This document shows, piece after piece, positions 54,137 to 60,926 of a stretch of DNA of 60,926 nucleotides; positions within the stretch are counted from its first letter, which is position 1; each line of letters starts with the position of its first letter. The notes beneath the pieces were generated by a model, which had not been told where the DNA came from, made no database searches, and saw only the letters and a program-made list of their open reading frames with translations. The translations under genes were made by a program, and so were the position numbers. The DNA is from Bryobacterales bacterium (GTDB lineage Bacteria > Acidobacteriota > Terriglobia > Bryobacterales > Bryobacteraceae): the NCBI GenBank assembly GCA_003170915.1, contig PMYB01000157.1, forward strand, positions 2,669 to 63,594, written 5' to 3'.

Positions 54137-55206
54137 GCTGTCGCTGCCGGAGGCGGATGGCCTCCGGTTTCGAGCTGGATGCGGAGCTGCGTCTCCCGCT
54201 CGACGAATCTCCGGTGACGGTGCTGTTCGGCCCGTCCGGCTCGGGCAAGACCACCTTGTTGCGCTTGCTGGCCGGTCTCGACCGCCCCGACGACGGCGCC
54301 ATCCGCTTCCGCGATGGTACCTGGTACGACGGAGGGCGCGGCATTTGCCTGCCCCCCCAACAGCGGCGCGCGGTGTTCCTGTTTCAGGACTGCGCGCTGT
54401 TCCCGCACCTGACCGTGGCGGCCAACGTGGAGTACGCGGCGCGTCGCGAAACCGCCCGCAGACTTATGGGTGTGTTCGGGTTGGCCGAGCTGGCCGATCG
54501 CTTTCCGCGCGAGCTCTCCGGCGGGCAGCAGCAGCGCGTGGCGGTGGCGCGCGCCCTGGCCGCCGAGCCCGCGCTCTTGCTCCTGGATGAGCCGCTCTCG
54601 TCGCTCGACGCCGCCGCGCGCGCCCGCATACGCCAGGACCTGCGCCGGATGCTGCTCAGTGGCGGCGTCCCCAGCATCGTGGTGACGCACGACCGCATGG
54701 AAGCGGTGGCGCTGGGCGACTGGATGGCGGTGATGGTGGGCGGCCGAATTCGGCAGGCCGGGCCGGTCCAGGACGTGTTCCGTCACCCCGCCGATGCGCA
54801 GGTAGCGGAGTCGGTGGGCGTCGAGAATGTCCTGCCAGCCCAGATCGTGTCGCATCACTCGGGCCTGCTCACGGTCGAGGTAGGAACGGCGCAATTGCAG
54901 TGTGTCGACTCAGGCGAGACCGGGCCGGTGGTTGCGTGCATTCGCGCCGAGGATGTAGCGCTCACCCGCGACTCGCCGCAGGATTCGAGCGTCAGGAACC
55001 GCCTCCCCGGCCGCGTGCTCTCCGTAATTCCGGAGGGCCCGCTGGCGCGCGTGGAGATGGACTGCGGCGTCCCGCTGGTAGCGGTGATCACCGCGCAATC
55101 GGTCGATGAGCTTCAACTGAAACCCGGCGACGACGTGTGCGCGGTGGTGAAAACCACGGCGGTGCACCTCACGGCGGCGCCCTACTTTTCGAGGCAGAGA
55201 ACCTGA
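54121..55206 (+). CDS. modC: Molybdate ABC transporter ATPase
   Basis: 361 residues from ATG 54121. Walker A GPSGSGKTTLLR, signature ELSGGQQQRVAVARA, Walker B LLLLDEPLSSLD, switch His in SIVVTHDR. The C-terminal ~120 residues have a TOBE/Mop-like molybdate-binding domain (RNRLPGRVLSVIPEGPLARV; DELQLKPGDDVCAVVK). It powers uptake. Supplies the metal for the molybdenum hydroxylase encoded 6 kb away. Confidence 0.93.
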   Translation: MANELSCRCRRRMASGFELDAELRLPLDESPVTVLFGPSGSGKTTLLRLLAGLDRPDDGAIRFRDGTWYDGGRGICLPPQQRRAVFLFQDCALFPHLTVAANVEYAARRETARRLMGVFGLAELADRFPRELSGGQQQRVAVARALAAEPALLLLDEPLSSLDAAARARIRQDLRRMLLSGGVPSIVVTHDRMEAVALGDWMAVMVGGRIRQAGPVQDVFRHPADAQVAESVGVENVLPAQIVSHHSGLLTVEVGTAQLQCVDSGETGPVVACIRAEDVALTRDSPQDSSVRNRLPGRVLSVIPEGPLARVEMDCGVPLVAVITAQSVDELQLKPGDDVCAVVKTTAVHLTAAPYFSRQRT

Positions 55207-55212
55207 TTCATC

Positions 55213-55719
55213 TTACGGAGCTTCGATTGATATCGCCCGGATGAAACTCGACACCGGCTCCACGGGAGCACCGCCCGTGGCAGAGAATGGCTCATGTCCA
55301 TAGGCAACGATCCTCTCTGGGGGGCGCGTGCCCTGGAATAGCCTTCTCACTGCCGGTTTGACTCTGCTCCGCCGGTCCCTTACGGAGATGGAGCAGTCGA
55401 TTCTATAGGCGGTGTATCGCCTGTCTCGCCCGTAGCATCCGACCTCCTCTTTCCTCCATACGACAGACAGGAGCGTATCGGCTTCCTGCTTCGATTGAAC
55501 AAATTGCGCCGAAGGCAGCAGCGCCATGATTGCGAAGCTCGCCAGGCAGGGTTCCGACTCGGAGAACCACTGGTTCCCGGAAAGACGAACAGTACCGGCA
55601 AATTTGTTCACCAGGAATACGTTGGGGCCAAATGGCTTGCGCTGCAGTCGAGCCAACCAGATGACGAATGTCACTACTGCAGCCGGGAACAAAAGCGCCA
55701 AGACGGCTTCTTGATTCAT
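55213..55719 (-). CDS. Hypothetical membrane-anchored protein
   Basis: 168 residues. One N-terminal membrane helix (AVLALLFPAAVVTFVIWLA) is followed by a beta-rich soluble part with RRYTAYRIDCSISVRDRRSR. No family was recognised. It is convergent with modC at a 6-bp gap and 80 bp from the carbamoyltransferase. Confidence 0.55.
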   Translation of the reverse strand: MNQEAVLALLFPAAVVTFVIWLARLQRKPFGPNVFLVNKFAGTVRLSGNQWFSESEPCLASFAIMALLPSAQFVQSKQEADTLLSVVWRKEEVGCYGRDRRYTAYRIDCSISVRDRRSRVKPAVRRLFQGTRPPERIVAYGHEPFSATGGAPVEPVSSFIRAISIEAP

Positions 55720-55801
55720 AGGTTATCGCTAACTCCTGTTTGGGCTGCCCGCCTAAACAAGGCCCCGGTCAATCTAAGGCGGGACCGCGACGCCACAGCC
55801 C

Positions 55802-57379
55802 CTACTTCTGCAAGAAGAAGTTCCCTACGAACATGGCGTCGATGCCGGATGAGTAGAAGCTCCGCACCGCGTCGCGCGGGGTGCAGACCAGCGGCTCGCC
55901 GAAGAGATTGAACGAAGTGTTGTAGAGCACCGGCAGCCCCGTGGCTTTGCCGGCGGCGTGGAGCAGCTTCCAGTAGAGCGGGTTCTCGTCGCGATCCACG
56001 GTGTGGACGCGCACCAGGTCGTCCGCCAGAATGGCGGCCGCGAGTTTATCGCGGTGCTCGGGCTTGACGCGGCCGATGGTGGAGAGAAAACGCGCGTTGG
56101 TTCCCACGTCGAAGTATCGGTCGCACAGCTCGGCTGGAACCGATGCGGCGAATTTGCGGAACGGCTCGCGGTGCTTGATGAAGATGTTGAGGTTCTCGGT
56201 GGAATAGGGGTCGAGCGGTGAAGCCAGGATGCTGCGGTTGCCGAGCGCGCGCGCGCCGAACTCCATGCGGCCGTGCATCCAGGCCACGATCTTGTTGTCG
56301 TTCAACTGCGCCACGGCGGTTCCGATCAATTCGTCCATGGTGAGCATGTAGCGGAAGCGCAACTTGCAGTTTTCGAGCACCTGCTTGATTTCGGGCGCGG
56401 TGTAGGCTGGCCCCAGGCAGAGGGTATCGAGGGCCACGCGCTGCTCCTGGCGGTAAGCGCCGTGCCAGGTTTCGAGCACCGCGCCGATGGCCGTCCCGGC
56501 ATTGCCGGAGGCGGGCTGCACGAACACGTTCTGATAACCGGAGCGGTTCTCGAGCGCCGAAACCAGCAGCGCGTTCAGGCCCAGACCGCCCGCCAGACAC
56601 AGGTTGCGGCCTTTGCCGGCCATGCGAATCACGGCCGCTTCGACGGCCTTCTGGATGCCCGCGGCGACGTGGAGGCGCAGGTCGTCGGGAATCGGCGCAG
56701 CGTCTTTCAATCCGAGGCGCTCGTAGAATCGCGCGCTGAAACCGCCGCGGTTCAGGCGCTCGGTGCTGAAGAAGGAGCGATCGAGGCGCGCTCCGGAATC
56801 GGAAAGACAGAGGATCTCGAGGAACAAGTCGCGATAACGGCCGTCGCCGCCCACGGAGAGCCACTGCACTTTGTGTTCGTCCACGTCGGCGCCGAAGCCC
56901 AGCAGTTCGGTGACGCGGCCGTAGAGATCGCCGAGGGAGTCGGGGGAATACTGTTCGTGTTCGAGCGTCATGCGCGCGCCGCGGGCCTGCCAGCGCGAGC
57001 CGCAGCGGAGGTCGCTGCCGCGGTCGAGCGTGAGGACCGTGGCTTCCTCGAATGGAGAGGGGTAGTAGGCCGAAGCGGCATGCGCCAGGTGGTGTTCGAG
57101 CACCACGATGCGGCTCTCGGGGAAGCGCGCGCGAAGCTTGAGGTGAAAATCGGATTCGGGGATGGGGCGCACGATGGCCACGGCATCCACCTGTTGCGGG
57201 GTTGCGCCGGCCAACTCGAGGCACTTGGCGATGGAATGCTCGGGCAGCTCACCGTGCCCGCCCCAGTGCGTACGGCGGCGTACGAGCTTGGATTCTTCGA
57301 TGGCGGCGACGAGGGCGCCGTCTTTGAGGATGGCGCTGGCGGCGTCACCGAGAATTCCGCCGATGCCGAGAATGATCAT
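55802..57379 (-). CDS. NodU/CmcH-family carbamoyltransferase
   Basis: 525 residues. The N-terminal actin-like/Kae1-like domain begins [20 protein letters not shown] and carries [18 protein letters not shown] (metal/ATP His pair) and [11 protein letters not shown]. The C-terminal domain has [17 protein letters not shown] and [13 protein letters not shown]. Members carbamoylate hydroxyl groups of sugars or antibiotics using carbamoyl phosphate through a carbamoyl-AMP. The acceptor here is unknown. Its start overlaps the glnS stop by 4 bp, so it is translated with the two tRNA synthetases. Confidence 0.87.
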   Translation of the reverse strand: MIILGIGGILGDAASAILKDGALVAAIEESKLVRRRTHWGGHGELPEHSIAKCLELAGATPQQVDAVAIVRPIPESDFHLKLRARFPESRIVVLEHHLAHAASAYYPSPFEEATVLTLDRGSDLRCGSRWQARGARMTLEHEQYSPDSLGDLYGRVTELLGFGADVDEHKVQWLSVGGDGRYRDLFLEILCLSDSGARLDRSFFSTERLNRGGFSARFYERLGLKDAAPIPDDLRLHVAAGIQKAVEAAVIRMAGKGRNLCLAGGLGLNALLVSALENRSGYQNVFVQPASGNAGTAIGAVLETWHGAYRQEQRVALDTLCLGPAYTAPEIKQVLENCKLRFRYMLTMDELIGTAVAQLNDNKIVAWMHGRMEFGARALGNRSILASPLDPYSTENLNIFIKHREPFRKFAASVPAELCDRYFDVGTNARFLSTIGRVKPEHRDKLAAAILADDLVRVHTVDRDENPLYWKLLHAAGKATGLPVLYNTSFNLFGEPLVCTPRDAVRSFYSSGIDAMFVGNFFLQK

Positions 57380-59073
57380 TTCAGGTTACGGCCCTCGCGT
57401 TTCTCAATCTTAGCCCAGGTGTCGCGCAGGGCGGCGGTACGGTTGAAGACCAGGCGGTCGGAAGCGGAGTCCAGGTCGACACAGAAATAGCCCAGGCGCT
57501 CGAACTGGTAACGGCTGCCGGGCGCGGCGCTGCGCAGGCTCGGTTCCAGTTTGCACCCGCGCACGACCTCTAGTGAATGCGGGTTTAGATTGGCGGTGAA
57601 ATCCTGGCCCTCGGGCGCTTCGTCGGGGTTCTCGCGCGTGAACAGGTTGTCGTACAGACGCGCCTCGGCATCGATGGCATGGGCGGCGGAGACCCAGTGG
57701 ATGGTGGATTTCACGCGGCGGCCGTCGGGCGAGTCGCCTCCACGGGTGGCTGGATCGTAGGTGCAATGCACCTCCAAAACCTCGCCCGTCTTTTCATCCT
57801 TCACCACGCCGGTGCAGGTGACGAAGTAGCCGTAGCGCAGGCGCACTTCGCGGCCGGGAGAGAGGCGGAAATACTGTTTGGGCGGGACCTCCCGAAAATC
57901 GTCCTGCTCGATATAGAGCACGCGCGAAAACGGCACTTTGCGGGTGCCCATGGCGGCGTCTTCGGGGTTGTTGATGGCGTCCATCTCTTCCACCAGGTCT
58001 GGCGGGTAATTGTCGATGACCACGCGCAAAGGGCGCAAAACGGCCATCACGCGCGGCGCCCGCTTGTTCAAATCCTCCCGCACGTAGTGCTCGAGCAGCG
58101 CCAGCTCGGTCGAGCCATTGGTCTTCGACACGCCCACGGCGCCGCAGAAATTGCGGATGGCCTCGGGCGTGTAGCCGCGCCGCCGGATGCCGGAAAGCGT
58201 CGGCATGCGCGGATCGTCCCATCCGCTCACGTGCCCGTTCTGAACCAGGGTGAGCAGCTTCCGTTTGCTCAGGAGCGTGTAGGTGAGGTTGAGCCGGTCG
58301 AACTCGATCTGTTGCGGGGCGTAGATGCCCAACTGCTGGACATACCAATCGTAGAGCGGGCGGTGGTCCTCGAATTCCAGCGTGCAGATGGAATGCGTGA
58401 TGCGCTCGATGGAATCCGACTGCCCGTGGGCATAGTCGTACATCGGGTAGATGCACCACTTGCCGCCGGTTCGGTGATGGTCGGCATGCAGGATACGGTA
58501 CATGATGGGATCGCGCAGGTTGAGGTTGGCCGACGCCATATCGATCTTGGCGCGAAGGGTTCGGGCGCCGTCGGGAAACTCGCCGGCGCGCATGCGTTCG
58601 AACAGATCGAGGTTCTCTGCCACCGAACGGTTGCGGTAAGGGCTCGCTTGCCCGGGTTCGGTGAGGGAGCCGCGATGTTGGCGGACTTCGTCCGCGGTCA
58701 AATCGCAGACGTAGGCCTTGCCGGCTTTGATGAACTGGACGGCCCACTCGTACAACTGATCGAAGTAGTCGGAGGCGTAGAAGCACCGGTCCTCCCAATC
58801 GAAACCGAGCCAGTGGACGTTGTCGATGATGGAATCGACGTACTCGGTTTCTTCCTTGCAGGGATTGGTGTCGTCGAACCGCAGGTTGGTTTTGCCGCCG
58901 AACTCGGCCGCCAGACCAAAGTTGAGGCAGATGGATTTAGCGTGGCCAATGTGCAAGTAGCCGTTGGGCTCGGGCGGAAAGCGCGTGTGTACCCGTCCGC
59001 CATACTTGTTGGTCTTCAAGTCTTCGAGGATGATGTCGCGGACGAAATTAGTAGGACCGGTTGTCGAATTCAT
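57376..59073 (-). CDS. glnS: Glutaminyl-tRNA synthetase
   Basis: 565 residues, normal for GlnRS. HIGH motif: [21 protein letters not shown]-like: [11 protein letters not shown]. GlnRS-specific stretches are [13 protein letters not shown] and [21 protein letters not shown]. The C-terminal beta-barrel anticodon domain is present. It charges tRNA-Gln directly, so GatCAB-dependent charging may be unneeded. It overlaps gltX (59070-59073) and the carbamoyltransferase (57376-57379). Confidence 0.95.
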   Translation of the reverse strand: MNSTTGPTNFVRDIILEDLKTNKYGGRVHTRFPPEPNGYLHIGHAKSICLNFGLAAEFGGKTNLRFDDTNPCKEETEYVDSIIDNVHWLGFDWEDRCFYASDYFDQLYEWAVQFIKAGKAYVCDLTADEVRQHRGSLTEPGQASPYRNRSVAENLDLFERMRAGEFPDGARTLRAKIDMASANLNLRDPIMYRILHADHHRTGGKWCIYPMYDYAHGQSDSIERITHSICTLEFEDHRPLYDWYVQQLGIYAPQQIEFDRLNLTYTLLSKRKLLTLVQNGHVSGWDDPRMPTLSGIRRRGYTPEAIRNFCGAVGVSKTNGSTELALLEHYVREDLNKRAPRVMAVLRPLRVVIDNYPPDLVEEMDAINNPEDAAMGTRKVPFSRVLYIEQDDFREVPPKQYFRLSPGREVRLRYGYFVTCTGVVKDEKTGEVLEVHCTYDPATRGGDSPDGRRVKSTIHWVSAAHAIDAEARLYDNLFTRENPDEAPEGQDFTANLNPHSLEVVRGCKLEPSLRSAAPGSRYQFERLGYFCVDLDSASDRLVFNRTAALRDTWAKIEKREGRNLK

Positions 59074-60512
59074 AATTCCTTCAGCTTGGCAATGGCGTGG
59101 TCAATCCGCCGGAGGCAGGTATCGCGGCCAAGAACCTCGAGCGTTCCAAACAGGGGCGGCGCGGTCTTTCGGCCGCACACGGCCACACGGACAGGCTCGA
59201 ACATCTGGCCGGCCTTGATCCCCAGGGATTGGGCGGCGGAACGCAGTGCCGCATCGAGGGCGTCATGCGAGAATTCGGCGGCCGCCAGCGTCTGGGCGGC
59301 CTGCTGCAACACGGCCAGCGCCAGAGCCGGATCTCCTTTCTTGGGGATCAGCTCGGAAGTTTCATACGGCGGCAGCTCTTCGGCGAAGAAGAAATCCGCC
59401 ACGGTGAGGACATCGCGCAGCAGCTTCATGCGCTCGCGGATCAGCGGGGTAATGGCGAGCATCTTGGGGCGGTCCACCGGAAAGCCGGCCGCGCGCACGA
59501 TGGGCAGGAGCCGTTCGGCCAGGTCTTCGACCGGCAGCGCGCGGATGTGCTCGGCGTTCAGCCACACGGCCTTGGGGTCGAAAGGGTCCTCCTCTTTGAA
59601 GTTGACCTCGGTGTTGGCGCGATTGATGCCTTCGAGCGAGAACGCGTCGACGATTTCCTGGCGGGTCATCTGCTGGCGATCGTCCTTGGGGGACCAGCCG
59701 AGCAGGCAGAGAAAGTTCACGAAAGCTTGCGGCAGGAAGCCGGCGTCGCGATAGGTGGTGACGCTTACGACCTGTCCATGGCGGCGCTTGGAGAGCTTGG
59801 TGCCATCGGGCGCCACCAGCAAGGGGAGGTGCGCGAACTGGGGCGCGGGAACCCCGGCGGCCTCGAAGATGAGGACGTGCTTGAAGGTGTTGGTGAGATG
59901 GTCCTGCCCGCGGATGACGTGGCTGATGCGCAGGCCTGCGTCATCGGCGCAGGAGGCCAGGTGATAGGTGGGCATTCCGTCGCTGCGCAGCAGGGCGAAG
60001 TCCTCGATATCGGCGGTGGATTTGGATTGCGGGCCGTAGACGGCGTCGGCGAAACGAACCTGGCGCCCGGCATCGCGGGGCACGCGGAAGCGGAGGGCGA
60101 AAGGCTCTCCGGCGGCGGCGCGGCGGTCGCTCTCGTGCGCCGGGAGATCGCGCATTTCCGAGTTGAAGAGCCAGGTTCCCTGGGCGCCGGATCTTTCGGT
60201 CTCGCCGGACTGCGCGGGGGTAAAATCGCGGTAGGCGAAGCCCTTCTGAAAGATGGCTTCGGCCATCTCCCGGTGCTGGGCCAGGCGTTCGGATTGCTTA
60301 TACTCCTCATCCCAGCCGAGATCGAGCCATCGCAGGCCCTCGAAGATGGAGGTGAGCGAGGCCTCGGTGTTGCGCTCCACGTCGGTGTCGTCGATGCGCA
60401 GGATCATGACACCACCGTTGTGGCGGGCGTAGAGCCAGTTAAAGATGAAGGTGCGCGCGCTCCCGATGTGCAAAAAGCCAGTGGGAGAAGGCGCAAAACG
60501 AACTCTGAGCAT
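59070..60512 (-). CDS. gltX: Glutamyl-tRNA synthetase
   Basis: 480 residues from ATG 60512 ([21 protein letters not shown]), set by the HIGH motif [12 protein letters not shown] at the N-terminus; the frame upstream has no homology. The KMSKS loop is KLSKRRHGQ. Downstream stretches include [15 protein letters not shown]. It charges tRNA-Glu. First gene of a three-gene operon gltX-glnS-carbamoyltransferase. An extended -10 (TGTTATACT) ends 9 bp before the ATG. Confidence 0.95.
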   Translation of the reverse strand: MLRVRFAPSPTGFLHIGSARTFIFNWLYARHNGGVMILRIDDTDVERNTEASLTSIFEGLRWLDLGWDEEYKQSERLAQHREMAEAIFQKGFAYRDFTPAQSGETERSGAQGTWLFNSEMRDLPAHESDRRAAAGEPFALRFRVPRDAGRQVRFADAVYGPQSKSTADIEDFALLRSDGMPTYHLASCADDAGLRISHVIRGQDHLTNTFKHVLIFEAAGVPAPQFAHLPLLVAPDGTKLSKRRHGQVVSVTTYRDAGFLPQAFVNFLCLLGWSPKDDRQQMTRQEIVDAFSLEGINRANTEVNFKEEDPFDPKAVWLNAEHIRALPVEDLAERLLPIVRAAGFPVDRPKMLAITPLIRERMKLLRDVLTVADFFFAEELPPYETSELIPKKGDPALALAVLQQAAQTLAAAEFSHDALDAALRSAAQSLGIKAGQMFEPVRVAVCGRKTAPPLFGTLEVLGRDTCLRRIDHAIAKLKEL

Positions 60513-60521
60513 GGAAATGCC

Positions 60522-60530
60522 AGTATAACA
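60522..60530 (-). promoter_or_regulatory. Extended -10 promoter element for gltX
   Basis: Minus strand TGT-TATACT at 60522-60530, 9 bp before the start codon, with no Shine-Dalgarno between, implying a leader of only a few bases. Confidence 0.45.
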
Positions 60531-60812
60531 AGCCTCATTGGGAGGTCTGGTTTGGGAGGTGGTGTTCGGGGAGCCAGGGGCTGGGGGCCGGGGGCTGGGA
60601 ATTGGGTTCTTCCGAAAATAGTCTCCTGGGGTGGCCAAATCCGGGGCCATCCAATTTCTTCTTGACAACAGAGCGCTCCTGCGTATTCCGAGCGATGCCG
60701 GAATGCGCACACTCCTGTGGACGGACAGGCGCAACCTCTTGATTCCAAATACTGTATAATCATTCATTCACCCCAGCAACGCAGTCCGTGACCGTACCTC
60801 CCCCCGTCCCCC
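60531..60812. other. Intergenic region, no gene
   Basis: No coding frame with homology. It contains TATAAT at 60755-60760 followed by ATTCATTCA, resembling part of the operator at 60838-60857. Confidence 0.4.
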
Positions 60813-60841
60813 TTGACACCCGCTCCCCAATGTGTGATTAT
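60813..60841 (+). promoter_or_regulatory. Promoter before the 3'-edge gene
   Basis: Consensus -35 TTGACA (60813-60818), 17-bp spacer, GATTAT (60836-60841) as -10. Confidence 0.5.
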
Positions 60842-60857
60842 TCATTATAGTGAATAA
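60838..60857. promoter_or_regulatory. Inverted repeat operator TTATTCA-N6-TGAATAA
   Basis: Perfect 7-bp dyad with 6-bp spacer overlapping the -10. Its size and placement resemble operators of TetR-type repressors. Confidence 0.5.
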
Positions 60858-60879
60858 ACATTCATCGAAGGCAACCGCC

Positions 60880-60926
60880 ATGGCTACTGTTTTCCCCCCG
60901 GCTCAGATTATGAAAACGAACGCGTC
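60880..60926 (+). CDS. Start of an unidentified gene (cut by window end)
   Basis: ATG 60880 with GAAGG about 9 bp upstream opens a frame of 15 full codons (MATVFPPAQIMKTNA...) to the window edge. Too short for a family call. The dyad operator in front suggests an autoregulated gene, perhaps a TetR-type repressor. Confidence 0.4.
   Translation, partial: MATVFPPAQIMKTNA

Noticed and set aside
57679-59754. Plus-strand frame of 691 codons
   Set aside because: Antisense to glnS and gltX, both with complete synthetase motifs.

Overview
The window is high-GC bacterial DNA with tightly packed genes, many joined by 1-17 bp overlaps (often ATGA). The gene mix suggests Acidobacteriota, probably a Bryobacterales/Solibacter-like soil bacterium: paired Tat-exported enolase-superfamily enzymes, secreted GH30, GH97 and GH106-type glycosidases, SEC-C and SPFH/zinc-ribbon proteins, and glnS next to gltX. 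That placement is an inference from gene content; no rRNA or other marker gene is present.

Layout. 1-4,300: 5' end of a secreted S9-type peptidase, a YkgJ-type cysteine-cluster gene with three small genes (one a zinc ribbon with an in-frame TGA), a radical SAM protein, a TonB-like protein and an Rsm22 methyltransferase. 4,700-8,600: an accessory, decaying stretch with a BrnA remnant, a GH30 enzyme, an IS630-type element (two frames, A8 slippage run, terminal inverted repeats identified) and a decayed BrnT toxin beside an intact antitoxin-like gene. 8,600-17,900: zinc-ribbon/SPFH pair, class V aminotransferase plus GT39-type membrane glycosyltransferase, a RelE/AbrB toxin-antitoxin pair, a trans-sulfuration enzyme coupled to cysS, and uppS-cdsA. 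17,900-26,400: CE1-type esterase, degraded GH97, and metX-metW followed by a stand-alone type IIG-like restriction-modification gene bounded on its far side by a partial metW copy. 26,500-33,700: two tandem enolase-superfamily enzymes, a TPR membrane protein, a frameshifted GH106-like enzyme and an NHL-repeat protein.

33,700-55,200 is the most interesting part. Two minus-strand operons carry homologues of the E. coli yge/ygf selenium- and purine-linked cluster. Operon A is ygfK - ygeW - carbamate kinase - ssnA - PLP lyase - yceI - D-threonine-aldolase-like. Operon B is xdhB - xdhC - xdhA - ygeY. A short HNH-endonuclease block separates them. Next door lie modA-modB-modC for molybdate uptake and a divergent HTH/periplasmic-binding-fold regulator. 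Together they suggest a route in which a molybdenum hydroxylase and the YgfK reductase process a purine-type heterocycle, hydrolases open and trim it, YgeW releases carbamoyl phosphate, carbamate kinase makes ATP from that, and PLP enzymes handle the amino-acid remnant. This version differs from E. coli: YgfK lacks its central flavin/NAD(P) module, the hydroxylase is split into three subunits, and a different PLP enzyme stands where ygeX would be.

55,200-60,900: a hypothetical protein, a NodU/CmcH-type carbamoyltransferase overlapping glnS, which overlaps gltX, then a regulatory region with an inverted-repeat operator in front of a gene cut by the window end. No rRNA, tRNA or CRISPR array was seen.
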